From Bacteroidota bacterium (GTDB lineage Bacteria > Bacteroidota > Bacteroidia > Bacteroidales > VadinHA17), in NCBI GenBank assembly GCA_029564935.1, contig JAKQPD010000058.1:40083-104082 (forward strand): a DNA stretch of 64,000 nt, written 5' to 3'. Of the stretch, positions 1 to 7,206 are shown piece by piece. Within the stretch, counting starts at the first letter, position 1, and every line of letters begins with the position of its first letter. The position numbers and the translations under genes are program-made. The notes under the pieces were generated by a model that worked only from the letters and a program-made list of their open reading frames with translations, had not been told where the DNA came from and did not search any database.

Positions 1-1
1 T

Positions 2-220
2 AGCCTCCTTATGATAAAATGGGGTTACGGAATTGTAGGCGTGGCGCTCGCCACTTTCATCGTATATTGTATTTCAAAGATCTTCCTTGCCGGGTATGTC
101 TGGGTTAAAATGAAAATTAAACCAACCGAATATATCCCGCTGAAGTTATTTATTATCTACTCAATCCTTACAGCTGTGGTATTCATTCTGGTAGACCGTG
201 GGATAATTGATATCCGGTGA
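2..220 (+). CDS. C-terminal end of a probable polysaccharide flippase (partial)
   Basis: The reading frame is open from the first bases of the window, so this is the end of a longer gene and the ATG at 11 is probably internal. About 72 residues remain, with two hydrophobic helices (GIVGVALATFIVYCISKIFL and a second around LKLFIIYSILTAVVFIL) joined by a short basic loop. This pattern and the GIVGVALAT-type wording resemble the last helices of MATE/Wzx-type polysaccharide biosynthesis proteins, which move lipid-linked sugars across the inner membrane. The assignment is an inference from a short fragment; another multi-helix membrane protein is possible. Confidence 0.5.
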   Translation, partial: SLLMIKWGYGIVGVALATFIVYCISKIFLAGYVWVKMKIKPTEYIPLKLFIIYSILTAVVFILVDRGIIDIR

Positions 221-292
221 CAGGAAGAGAAGGAGAGGGGAAAAGGAGAAGAGGAGATGAGGAGATGAGGGGAAAAGGGGAAGGGATTTAAA
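221..292. repeat. Purine-rich low-complexity tract
   Basis: Just after the flippase stop lies a tract of almost only A and G on the plus strand, built from variants of GGAGATGA and GGGGAAAA with roughly 8-bp spacing. Similar GGAGAGGGGGAGA tracts occur at 45655-45700 (opposite strand) and inside pnuT at 49455-49560. No gene or clear structure is seen in it. Confidence 0.6.
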
Positions 293-298
293 AAATCA

Positions 299-330
299 TT
301 TGGCAAATTGAAAATTACTAGTTAATTTTG
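299..330 (+). promoter_or_regulatory. Bacteroidetes-type promoter of rpmE2
   Basis: TTTG at 299-302 is followed after 20 nt by TAATTTTG at 323-330. This fits the known Bacteroidetes housekeeping promoter (TTTG, 17-23 nt, TAnnTTTG). Transcription would begin near 337, about 45 nt before rpmE2. Confidence 0.6.
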
Positions 331-381
331 CACTCCCTAAACAGAGACGATTTATATTAAAAATAATAAACAGATTTAACA

Positions 382-651
382 ATGAAACAGGGAATACATC
401 CGGGGAATTACAGATTTGTTGTATTTCAGGATATGTCAAACGGTTATTCATTCCTGACAAAATCTACTGCTCCTTCACGGGAAAATATTAAATGGGAAGA
501 TGGGAATGAGTATCCCCTTATTAAGCTTGAGATCTCAAATACGTCTCATCCGTTCTATACCGGTAAGATGAAGCTTGTTGATACGGCAGGAAGGGTTGAT
601 AAGTTCATGAACCGCTATAAAGATCACGTTAATAAGAAAAAGGAAAAGTAA
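382..651 (+). CDS. rpmE2: 50S ribosomal protein L31 type B
   Basis: The 89-residue protein begins [17 protein letters not shown] and contains the [11 protein letters not shown] segment typical of L31. It has no CxxC cysteine pairs, so it is the zinc-free (C-minus, type B) form of this large-subunit protein that bridges to the small subunit. In several bacteria the type B form replaces the zinc form under zinc shortage; whether that applies here cannot be seen, and no zinc-regulator site was recognised. It stands alone between its own promoter and a hairpin terminator. The end is lysine-rich, as expected for an rRNA-binding protein. Confidence 0.95.
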   Translation: MKQGIHPGNYRFVVFQDMSNGYSFLTKSTAPSRENIKWEDGNEYPLIKLEISNTSHPFYTGKMKLVDTAGRVDKFMNRYKDHVNKKKEK

Positions 652-671
652 TATTCAGATAACTGAAATGC

Positions 672-700
672 AAAGGGGCTCTGTCAGAAGCCCCTTTTTT
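672..700 (+). terminator. Rho-independent terminator of rpmE2
   Basis: AAAGGGGCT (672-680) pairs with AGCCCCTTT (689-697) around an 8-nt loop and runs into six T residues. It lies 20 nt after the rpmE2 stop. Confidence 0.85.
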
Positions 701-807
701 GTAGTTCCTGGTTGCCCGGAGCAGGCAGGGATTCAGGTGGATAAGTGCCTTGCCGGTCAGTATCCTGAAGGTTCAGAGTGATAAAAAGAATACGGTTTGT
801 GAAACAT

Positions 808-824
808 TTGGCATAATCATTGCG
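808..824 (+). promoter_or_regulatory. Sigma-54-like promoter upstream of lon
   Basis: TTGGCATAATCATTGCG holds GG (810-811) and GC (822-823) separated by exactly 10 nt, and agrees with TTGGCA and TTGC of the sigma-54 (RpoN) consensus. Transcription would start near 835, about 70 nt before lon. A separate TAAATTTG box at 860-867 could be a housekeeping -7 element, but no well-spaced TTG precedes it. Confidence 0.5.
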
Positions 825-903
825 TAGGATTGAAACGGCTTTTTTGAGAAAATATTCAGTAAATTTGGCACTTACGGTAGCAGGTTTTGACAGGAGACAC
901 TAA

Positions 904-3366
904 ATGGAGAAGAAATTCAGACGTACGGTAAATGATCTGTTCATCCCGGACATGCTTGATGGTGAGGGAGATATAATACCCATAATATCTGATGGCGATG
1001 ACAGGGATCTTGAGAATGTTGAGGTACCTGATGTAATTCCGGTGCTTTCGCTAAGGAATACCGTACTTTTCCCGGGGGTGGTGCTTCCGATATCAATAGG
1101 CAGGCCACGTTCCATACAGCTGATAAAAGATGCTTACAGGACCGATAAAATAGTAGGGACAGTTGCCCAGAAGGATCCGGATCAGGAGAATCCGGGATTT
1201 GCCGACCTTCATCAGGTCGGTACCATCGGACAGATCGTCAAGCTGCTTGAAATGCCGGATGGTTCGACCACTGCCATAATACAGGGCAGGAAAAGAATGA
1301 TACTCAGCGAACTGATCTCCGACGATCCGTACTTTGTAGCCAAAGTCAGATCCATTCCTGAAAAAAAACCTGAAAAACAAAGCAAAGACTTCGATGCGAT
1401 AGTCGGGTCCCTCAAAGATCTTTCCCTCAAGATCATAAAGATAAATCCGAATATAAGTCCCGAAGCAACTTTTGCCATAAAGAACATCGAGAACAATACT
1501 TATCTTATCAACTTTATATGTTCCAATACTGACATAAAGGTTCAGGACAAGCAGAAGCTTCTGGAAATAAACAATATACGTGACAGGGGATTTATGCTTC
1601 TTGAGTTCCTTGTACAGGAGATCCAGGTCCTTGAGCTGAAGAATGAGCTTCAGTCTAAGGTTAAAAGTGACCTTGATCAGCAGCAGAGGGAATTTCTGCT
1701 TCATCAGCAGATGAAGACCATACAGAATGAGCTTGGCGGGAATCCTGTTGAAAAAGAAATAGAGGAATACCTAAGGAAAGCAGATAACAAGAAATGGAAC
1801 GCCGATGTCAGGAAAATATTTGATAAGGAACTCGATAAGCTTCGCCGTCTGAATCCTGCTGCCGCAGAATATTCGGTTCAGGTCAACTATATCCAAACCC
1901 TGCTTGATCTGCCATGGGGTGAATACACGCCTGATAATCTTGATCTTAATAATGCACGCCAGGTACTTGATGATGATCATTTCGGACTTGATGACGTTAA
2001 GGAAAGGATTCTTGAGCACCTTGCCGTTCTTAAGCTCAAGGGTGATCTGAAATCGCCGATCCTGTGCCTTTACGGACCTCCAGGAGTCGGAAAAACATCC
2101 CTTGGGAAATCTGTTGCCAGGGCCCTTGGCAGAAAATATGTCAGGATGTCACTCGGCGGACTTCATGATGAAGCGGAAATAAGGGGTCACAGAAAAACAT
2201 ATATCGGTGCAATGCCGGGAAGGATAATCCAGAACATCAAGCGTGCAGGTACTTCAAATCCTGTATTCATCCTTGATGAAATAGATAAGGTTGGTCAGGA
2301 TTTCAGAGGTGATCCTTCATCAGCTCTTCTTGAAGTACTCGATCCGGAGCAAAACAGCACTTTTTTCGATAACTTCATCGAGATGGAGTATGATCTGTCG
2401 AGGGTACTCTTCATTGCAACTGCAAATACTCTTAGTACGGTAAGTCCGGCTCTGCGCGACAGAATGGAAACAATAGAGATAACCGGCTATCTTGTTGAGG
2501 AGAAGCTGGAGATTGCCAGACAACATCTTTTGCCCAGACAGCTTGAGAATCATGGTGTTAAACCCAATCAGCTGATCATCAGCAACAATATCTTTGAAAA
2601 GCTTATCGAAAGATATACCCGCGAATCGGGTGTCAGGGAACTTGACAAACGTCTGGCAAAGATTGTCAGGGTAACAGCAAAGAACATTGCATCCGGCACA
2701 AAATACCAGCCTGCACTGGCTGAAAAAAATCTTGCGGAAATACTGGGTCCTCAGAAGTACACAAAAGACCTTTATACCGGTAATGAACAGGCCGGCATTG
2801 TGACCGGTCTGGCATGGACCGCAGCAGGAGGGGAGATCCTTTTTGTGGAAACAAGCATAAGCGCCGGCTCCGGAAAGCTTACAATGACGGGAAATCTCGG
2901 AGAGGTCATGAAGGAATCAGCCATTCTTGCCCTCGAATATCTGAAAGCAAATGCAGGACTTCTAAATTTGCCGGAGAACTTTTCGGAAAAATGGAATGTA
3001 CATGTTCATGTTCCCGAGGGAGCGATACCAAAGGACGGTCCGTCTGCAGGAATAACGATGGCAACATCCATCGCATCGGCATTTACCCAGAGGAAAGTTA
3101 AGAAATATGTAGCTATGACAGGTGAGATAACCCTTCGTGGTAAAGTCCTGCCTGTAGGAGGTATTAAAGAAAAGATCCTTGCTGCCAAAAGAGCAAACAT
3201 CAGGGAGATAATTCTCTCGGAAGAGAACAGGAAAGATGTTGAGGATATCAAGGAGATCTATATTAAAGGATTGAAATTCCATTACGTAGGCACTATTATG
3301 GATGTGCTTGAGCTGGCCCTTCTGAAGCAAAAGGTCAGCAATGCCAGGAAAATTTCTTTCGGATGA
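904..3366 (+). CDS. lon: ATP-dependent Lon protease
   Basis: This 820-residue protein is a full-length cytoplasmic Lon, which unfolds and degrades damaged and short-lived regulatory proteins. The N-terminal LAN substrate-binding domain is at about 45-245, a helical region follows, and the AAA+ module has Walker A GPPGVGKT at 391-398 and Walker B FILDEIDK. The C-terminal serine protease domain carries the Ser-Lys dyad: Ser714 in PKDGPSAG and Lys757 in GGIKEK. The start is supported by AGGAG at 892-896, 7 nt before the ATG. It overlaps coaD by 4 nt, so the two are translated from one message. A sigma-54-like site lies upstream, which would suit a stress gene. Confidence 0.97.
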   Translation: MEKKFRRTVNDLFIPDMLDGEGDIIPIISDGDDRDLENVEVPDVIPVLSLRNTVLFPGVVLPISIGRPRSIQLIKDAYRTDKIVGTVAQKDPDQENPGFADLHQVGTIGQIVKLLEMPDGSTTAIIQGRKRMILSELISDDPYFVAKVRSIPEKKPEKQSKDFDAIVGSLKDLSLKIIKINPNISPEATFAIKNIENNTYLINFICSNTDIKVQDKQKLLEINNIRDRGFMLLEFLVQEIQVLELKNELQSKVKSDLDQQQREFLLHQQMKTIQNELGGNPVEKEIEEYLRKADNKKWNADVRKIFDKELDKLRRLNPAAAEYSVQVNYIQTLLDLPWGEYTPDNLDLNNARQVLDDDHFGLDDVKERILEHLAVLKLKGDLKSPILCLYGPPGVGKTSLGKSVARALGRKYVRMSLGGLHDEAEIRGHRKTYIGAMPGRIIQNIKRAGTSNPVFILDEIDKVGQDFRGDPSSALLEVLDPEQNSTFFDNFIEMEYDLSRVLFIATANTLSTVSPALRDRMETIEITGYLVEEKLEIARQHLLPRQLENHGVKPNQLIISNNIFEKLIERYTRESGVRELDKRLAKIVRVTAKNIASGTKYQPALAEKNLAEILGPQKYTKDLYTGNEQAGIVTGLAWTAAGGEILFVETSISAGSGKLTMTGNLGEVMKESAILALEYLKANAGLLNLPENFSEKWNVHVHVPEGAIPKDGPSAGITMATSIASAFTQRKVKKYVAMTGEITLRGKVLPVGGIKEKILAAKRANIREIILSEENRKDVEDIKEIYIKGLKFHYVGTIMDVLELALLKQKVSNARKISFG

Positions 3367-3845
3367 AGAAGATAGCTGTATTCCCGGGTTCATTTGACCC
3401 TTTTACGATAGGCCATGAGGGAATAGTCAAACGCGGACTGAATATTTTTGATGAGATAATAGTATCAGTCGGCGCTAATCCGCTCAAACAAAGCTATTAC
3501 TCTCTTGAAACACGGAAATTAATGATAACCAAAGTCTTTCAGGATGAGCCGAGGGTAAAGGTCGACCATTATGAAGGACTTACGGTTGATTATTGCAGGC
3601 GGCACGGTGCAAGGTATATTCTCAGGGGCCTGAGAACTGCTGCCGATTTTGAGTTTGAACGGGCAATCGCCCAGTCAAATAAAGTTCTGGAATCTGAGAT
3701 TGAATCGGTCTTCCTTCTTACCATACCTGAGCATGCACATGTAAATTCAACCATCGTTCGCGACATTATCCGTTGCGGCGGAGATGCTTCGGCATTTGTA
3801 CCGGATTCAATTAATATTAAAGATTACACTGGCGGCGAAAAGTGA
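3363..3845 (+). CDS. coaD: Phosphopantetheine adenylyltransferase
   Basis: The 160-residue enzyme transfers AMP from ATP to 4'-phosphopantetheine, the penultimate step of coenzyme A synthesis. The N-terminus FPGSFDPFTIGHEGI shows the nucleotidyltransferase (T/H)xGH motif, and NSTIVRDI near residue 129 is the ISSTxxR-type motif. The length is normal for bacterial CoaD. Its ATG overlaps the lon stop (ATGA), indicating translational coupling. Downstream is a 24-unit heptamer array and then a convergent gene. Confidence 0.96.
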   Translation: MKKIAVFPGSFDPFTIGHEGIVKRGLNIFDEIIVSVGANPLKQSYYSLETRKLMITKVFQDEPRVKVDHYEGLTVDYCRRHGARYILRGLRTAADFEFERAIAQSNKVLESEIESVFLLTIPEHAHVNSTIVRDIIRCGGDASAFVPDSINIKDYTGGEK

Positions 3846-3921
3846 AATAAGTTATGAGTAGTGAGTGGTGAGTCTTGCCATCCCTACAAATCGTCGAAAT
3901 TTCGTCGCTTCGTTCCTCAAC

Positions 3922-4089
3922 TTCCGACTTCCGGCTTCCGACTTCCGGCTTCCGACTTCCGGCTTCCGACTTCCGGCTTCCGACTTCCGGCTTCCGGCTT
4001 CCGGCTTCCGGCTTCCGACTTCCGGCTTCCGACTTCCGGCTTCCGACTTCCGGCTTCCGACTTCCGGCTTCCGACTTCGGACTTCCAAC
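3922..4089. repeat. Heptamer tandem array, 24 units (TTCCGAC/TTCCGGC)
   Basis: Exactly 24 consecutive 7-bp units are seen, mostly alternating TTCCGAC and TTCCGGC, with the last two degenerate (TTCGGAC, TTCCAAC). The array fills the space between convergent coaD and the Nudix gene and ends 1 nt before the Nudix stop codon (4091-4093). It is free of stops in several frames, which explains the spurious overlapping ORFs here. The reverse complement, GCCGGAA, recurs at 17093-17127. Confidence 0.95.
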
Positions 4090-4090
4090 C

Positions 4091-4702
4091 CTATACTTTA
4101 AGGACCGATATATTGATCATATCCATCAGAGACAACCATGCACTTCCTTTGATCTTATTAAGTTCATCGGGCAGAAGCCATTCCACCTTGGTAATTCCCT
4201 CTTTTATCTGTGGCTCGGTTATCATTTCACCATTATATTTCATAAGGAACCAGCTTGTCTTTTTCAGGTAGGAGATACCTTCCCATGTATATGTATGATA
4301 GCTTGGTTCCAGTGGTTTTACAATTGTCTGGCCCCTGATACCTGATTCTTCGCTGACTTCCCTTAATGCACAGGCCTCAGCTTCCTCCCCTGGTTCGATA
4401 TGACCTTTCGGCAGGTCGAGCCTTCCTTTCTTCTCTATAAACAGGAATCTTCCGGAGGTATGCCTTACAAGCCCGCCGGCTGCACCTACCTCGGTAAAAT
4501 AGATCCTGAAGATCTTCCAGATATGCAGGATATCCGGACCGTAGATATTTATTGCTGATATCTCCGGATTTGCCTGAAAATCTGCAATTATCCTATAAAG
4601 TTCTTTGGTGTCATTGAATTTAAGGAATAACCCGTATTTTTGTAACCGGTCAGGTTCAGGGCTTATCAGAATGAATCTGTTTTCAAAATGAACCTTATAC
4701 AT
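4091..4702 (-). CDS. NUDIX hydrolase
   Basis: The 203-residue protein has a clear Nudix box: GHIEPGEEAEACALREVSEE in the middle, matching GX5EX7REUXEEXGU, which binds Mg and cleaves a nucleoside diphosphate linked to another group. About 90 residues before the box match nothing I can name. The substrate cannot be told from sequence. Its 5' end overlaps the annotated start region of divergent pyrE, and the pyrE promoter lies inside it. The 3' end touches the heptamer array. The position next to pyrE and coaD hints at a nucleotide or cofactor substrate, but this is only context. Confidence 0.85.
   Translation of the reverse strand: MYKVHFENRFILISPEPDRLQKYGLFLKFNDTKELYRIIADFQANPEISAINIYGPDILHIWKIFRIYFTEVGAAGGLVRHTSGRFLFIEKKGRLDLPKGHIEPGEEAEACALREVSEESGIRGQTIVKPLEPSYHTYTWEGISYLKKTSWFLMKYNGEMITEPQIKEGITKVEWLLPDELNKIKGSAWLSLMDMINISVLKV
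4614..4642 (+). promoter_or_regulatory. Bacteroidetes-type promoter of pyrE inside the Nudix gene
   Basis: TTG at 4614-4616, an 18-nt spacer and TATTTTTG at 4635-4642 fit the Bacteroidetes consensus. Transcription would begin near 4649, antisense to the first codons of the Nudix gene and about 60 nt before pyrE. Confidence 0.55.
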
Positions 4703-4708
4703 ACTTTT

Positions 4709-5344
4709 ATGGAGACTAATGCAAAACGAATAGCTGAATATCTTTTACAAATTAAAGCAATAAAATTGCAACCGTCAAATCCTTTTACATGGGCTTCCGG
4801 CTGGAAATCCCCGATTTACTGTGATAACAGGAAAACACTTTCCTTTCCTGAGGTAAGAAAATATATTCGTGATTCATTTGTATCCCTGATCAATAACCTT
4901 TATCCGCAGGCTGAAATTATTGCGGGTGTTGCTACCGGTGCGATATCTCATGGTGCTCTGGTTGCCGACAGACTGGAACTGCCGTTTATCTATGTCAGGT
5001 CAGGAGCAAAGGAACACGGACTGGGTAACCAGATAGAGGGTTATTATCAGGAAGGCCAGAAAGTTGTTGTGATTGAAGATCTTATTTCGACAGGTTCCAG
5101 CAGCCTTAATGCTGTTAAAGCCCTGAGGGACAAAAATTGTGAAGTCCTTGGAATGACTGCAATTTTTACATATGAATTTAAAAAATCATATGATGCTTTT
5201 GCGGCAGCTTGCTGCAATCTGCATACCTTATGCAACTATACAGTATTGATTGATACAGCCCTTGCCACCGGATATATAACTGAAGCAGATGTGGAGACTC
5301 TCAGGAAGTGGAGGACGGACCCTGAAAACTGGGGAATAAAATAA
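4709..5344 (+). CDS. pyrE: Orotate phosphoribosyltransferase
   Basis: PyrE joins orotate and PRPP to give orotidine 5'-phosphate in pyrimidine synthesis. The PRPP-binding motif is VVVIEDLISTGSSS, and FIYVRSGAKEHGLGNQIEG is the catalytic flexible loop region. I chose the ATG at 4709 (METNAKRIAEYLLQ, 211 residues) because family members start at this helix; the ATG at 4688 would add seven residues and overlap the divergent Nudix gene. A SRPBCC gene follows after 9 nt, probably in one operon. Confidence 0.95.
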   Translation: METNAKRIAEYLLQIKAIKLQPSNPFTWASGWKSPIYCDNRKTLSFPEVRKYIRDSFVSLINNLYPQAEIIAGVATGAISHGALVADRLELPFIYVRSGAKEHGLGNQIEGYYQEGQKVVVIEDLISTGSSSLNAVKALRDKNCEVLGMTAIFTYEFKKSYDAFAAACCNLHTLCNYTVLIDTALATGYITEADVETLRKWRTDPENWGIK

Positions 5345-5353
5345 TCAGGTGAA

Positions 5354-5782
5354 ATGGGAAGTATGACTCGTTTTGACAGCCGCAGCGCAAAGGTGAACCA
5401 GGCTCCTGAAGTGATATTTGATTTTGCAACGGATTTAAGGAATTTCAGCCGTTTTGTCCCGGCTTCATCATTCACTGATCTCGAATTTAACCAGAATTCA
5501 TGCTCCTTCAGGGCTGATACACTTGGAACAGTGACCGTTCAGTTAAAAGAAAAGATCATGTACAATAAAATCGTTTTTACGGGCAATGCCCTGTTGCAGA
5601 ACGATTTTTTAATTACTGTCTTCCTTCAGGAAACTCCTGATAAATATTCTGAGATAAAGCTGTCATTTGAGGCAGAAATGAACCCCTTCCTTAAAATGGC
5701 TGCTTCGGAACCGGTAAGACAATTTCTTGACGTGCTGGTTAAGGAAATTGAAAAATTCGATGGTTGGGGCAAAATGACTTAG
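5354..5782 (+). CDS. SRPBCC-fold protein
   Basis: The 142-residue protein resembles the START/Bet v 1-like (SRPBCC) superfamily: an N-terminal strand ending in APEVIFDFATDLRNFSRFVP, a central run of strands, and a C-terminal helix PVRQFLDVLVKEIEKF that would close a ligand pocket. Such proteins bind or modify hydrophobic small molecules, but no function can be given. The pairing behind pyrE (9-nt gap) suggests co-transcription. A start at 5363 (MTRFDS) is also possible. Confidence 0.75.
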   Translation: MGSMTRFDSRSAKVNQAPEVIFDFATDLRNFSRFVPASSFTDLEFNQNSCSFRADTLGTVTVQLKEKIMYNKIVFTGNALLQNDFLITVFLQETPDKYSEIKLSFEAEMNPFLKMAASEPVRQFLDVLVKEIEKFDGWGKMT

Positions 5783-5792
5783 ATAATTCATA

Positions 5793-5890
5793 ACCTTTGT
5801 GTCCTTTGTGTAATCCTTTGTGTCCTTTGCGGTTAAATAAAGTTTTTAAACCACAAAGAGCACAAAGTTCACACGAAGGGCACAAAGGGA
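5793..5890. repeat. Nonamer repeats as an inverted pair (CCTTTGTGT / CACAAAGNN)
   Basis: On the left are units of CCTTTGTGT; after an AT-rich centre, CACAAAGAG, CACAAAGTT and related units follow, which are the complement of the left arm. The two arms could pair as a long imperfect hairpin between convergent genes and may end transcription. Related sequence occurs at 48998-49128 and, more degenerate, at 28505-28555. Confidence 0.8.
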
Positions 5891-5925
5891 TATAGTAAAT
5901 TATGAATATTTATGAATTAAAGAGA

Positions 5926-6666
5926 CTAAATAAGGTATTCTACTTCCTTGAAAGAGTAACTGTTGACTGACCTGTCTTTCCTTTCAATTTCAAGGTTTCC
6001 GGTTGCTGAGATTCCTTTTATCATTCCCCTGAAAACTTTTCCTTCTGCGCTGTATTCATGCCATTCACCAGCCCTGTACAGCAGTGAAATGTATTCATCC
6101 CTTATTAGTTGCCTGTCACCGTAAAGAAGTTGCTTATACCTGCTATCGAGAGAATTAAGCAACTGTTTAAGGCAGGCACGGATATCGCTCTCCTTACCGG
6201 TTATAAGCTTGATTGAAACAGGATTCGGAATTCCGGAACTGAATTTCTCCTGGTTGATATTTAGACCTATACCGGCAACACTGCTTTCTATTGTGTCTCC
6301 GATCAAAGTGTTCTCGATAAGTATGCCTGCAATTTTATCATCTTTTACATAAATGTCATTAGGCCATTTGATCTTTACCTCAGGAATTATACCCTGCAGA
6401 AAATCAGATATTCCGAGTGATATGGCCATTGATATAAGGAACTGATCCTCAGGCCTTACGGATGAGGGGTAAAGGATTATGCTGAAAATAAGATTCTTTC
6501 CGTTTTCACTTTCCCACCTGTTCCCCTGGTGCCCTTTACCGGCAGTCTGGAAATCGGCATAAATGACGGTACCTTCCTGTAATTCAGAAACTTTCAGACA
6601 TTCTGATGCATAAGTATTTGTGGATTCAAGCAATCCGTAGAACTGAATATTTGATCCAATAATCAT
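5926..6666 (-). CDS. birA: Biotin--[acetyl-CoA-carboxylase] ligase
   Basis: The 246-residue enzyme activates biotin with ATP and attaches it to the carrier lysine of biotin enzymes. The ATP/biotin loop appears as AGKGHQGNRWES, and KWPNDIYVKDDKIAGILIEN carries the catalytic lysine. There is no N-terminal helix-turn-helix, so unlike the E. coli protein it is a ligase only and not a repressor. Gene order is convergent with the SRPBCC gene and divergent from rsfS. A possible -7 box (TATTTTTG on the minus strand, 6765-6772) lies about 100 nt upstream. Confidence 0.93.
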   Translation of the reverse strand: MIIGSNIQFYGLLESTNTYASECLKVSELQEGTVIYADFQTAGKGHQGNRWESENGKNLIFSIILYPSSVRPEDQFLISMAISLGISDFLQGIIPEVKIKWPNDIYVKDDKIAGILIENTLIGDTIESSVAGIGLNINQEKFSSGIPNPVSIKLITGKESDIRACLKQLLNSLDSRYKQLLYGDRQLIRDEYISLLYRAGEWHEYSAEGKVFRGMIKGISATGNLEIERKDRSVNSYSFKEVEYLI

Positions 6667-6786
6667 AGTGGACAGAATAACAGTGTTTTTACTGAAGGAA
6701 TACTTGTCGGACAGGTGGTACGCAATGTATTTGGTACTGTTCTTGTAAAAATGGACTTAAGTAACAAAAATACAGATAAAAGTTCG

Positions 6787-6794
6787 TACTTTTG
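6787..6794 (+). promoter_or_regulatory. -7 element (TACTTTTG) before rsfS
   Basis: TACTTTTGC fits the Bacteroidetes -7 box TAnnTTTG, and transcription would begin about 20 nt before the rsfS start. No matching TTG is visible at the -33 position, so the call rests on the -7 box and the location. Confidence 0.45.
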
Positions 6795-6822
6795 CACCTT
6801 GATTTGTAACTATTAATTTTTG

Positions 6823-7200
6823 ATGAAAAAAAGGTCCGACGGCGCCGAAGTTCTTTTGAAAAGCATAATAAAGGGAATCTTTGATAAAAAGGGGAAGGAT
6901 GTACTTAAGATAGATCTGCGAAAACTTGAAAACCCTGTCACTGATTATTTTGTTATATGTCATGGTTCATCGGTAACCCAGGTTGATTCCATATGTGATT
7001 CAGTTGAAGATGTTGTTATGGAAAAAACCGGAGAGAAGCCGTTACATGTTGAGGGACTTGAAAATTGTTTCTGGGTGCTTATTGATTACGGGAATGTGGT
7101 TGTCCATATTTTCCTTGAGCAGTACAGGAGTTTTTACAGTCTCGAATCACTCTGGGCAGATGCCCATATTGAAATTATGGAAGATAAGCTAAGCAAGTAA
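6823..7200 (+). CDS. rsfS: Ribosome silencing factor RsfS
   Basis: The 125-residue protein belongs to the RsfS/Iojap family, which binds L14 on the large ribosomal subunit and blocks subunit joining when nutrients are low. The family core is visible as PVTDYFVICHGSSVTQVDSI and GNVVVHIFLEQYRSFYSLESLWADA. The ATG at 6823 is preferred to the TTG one codon earlier. ftsH starts 7 nt after the stop. rsfS-ftsH-cdsA-psd is a compact run that is probably one operon. Confidence 0.95.
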   Translation: MKKRSDGAEVLLKSIIKGIFDKKGKDVLKIDLRKLENPVTDYFVICHGSSVTQVDSICDSVEDVVMEKTGEKPLHVEGLENCFWVLIDYGNVVVHIFLEQYRSFYSLESLWADAHIEIMEDKLSK

Positions 7201-7206
7201 TTTTCT

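Noticed and set aside
866-885. TTTGGCACTTACGGTAGCA as a second sigma-54 site before lon
   Set aside because: It looks attractive, but GG and GC are 11 nt apart, not 10; sigma-54 needs exact spacing.
3852-4345. Four overlapping ORFs with RKPEVGSRK or RLPTSGFR repeats
   Set aside because: They are readings of the heptamer array in several frames. Seven is not a multiple of three, so 3 heptamers give a 7-residue repeat in any open frame. No start signal or family match is present.
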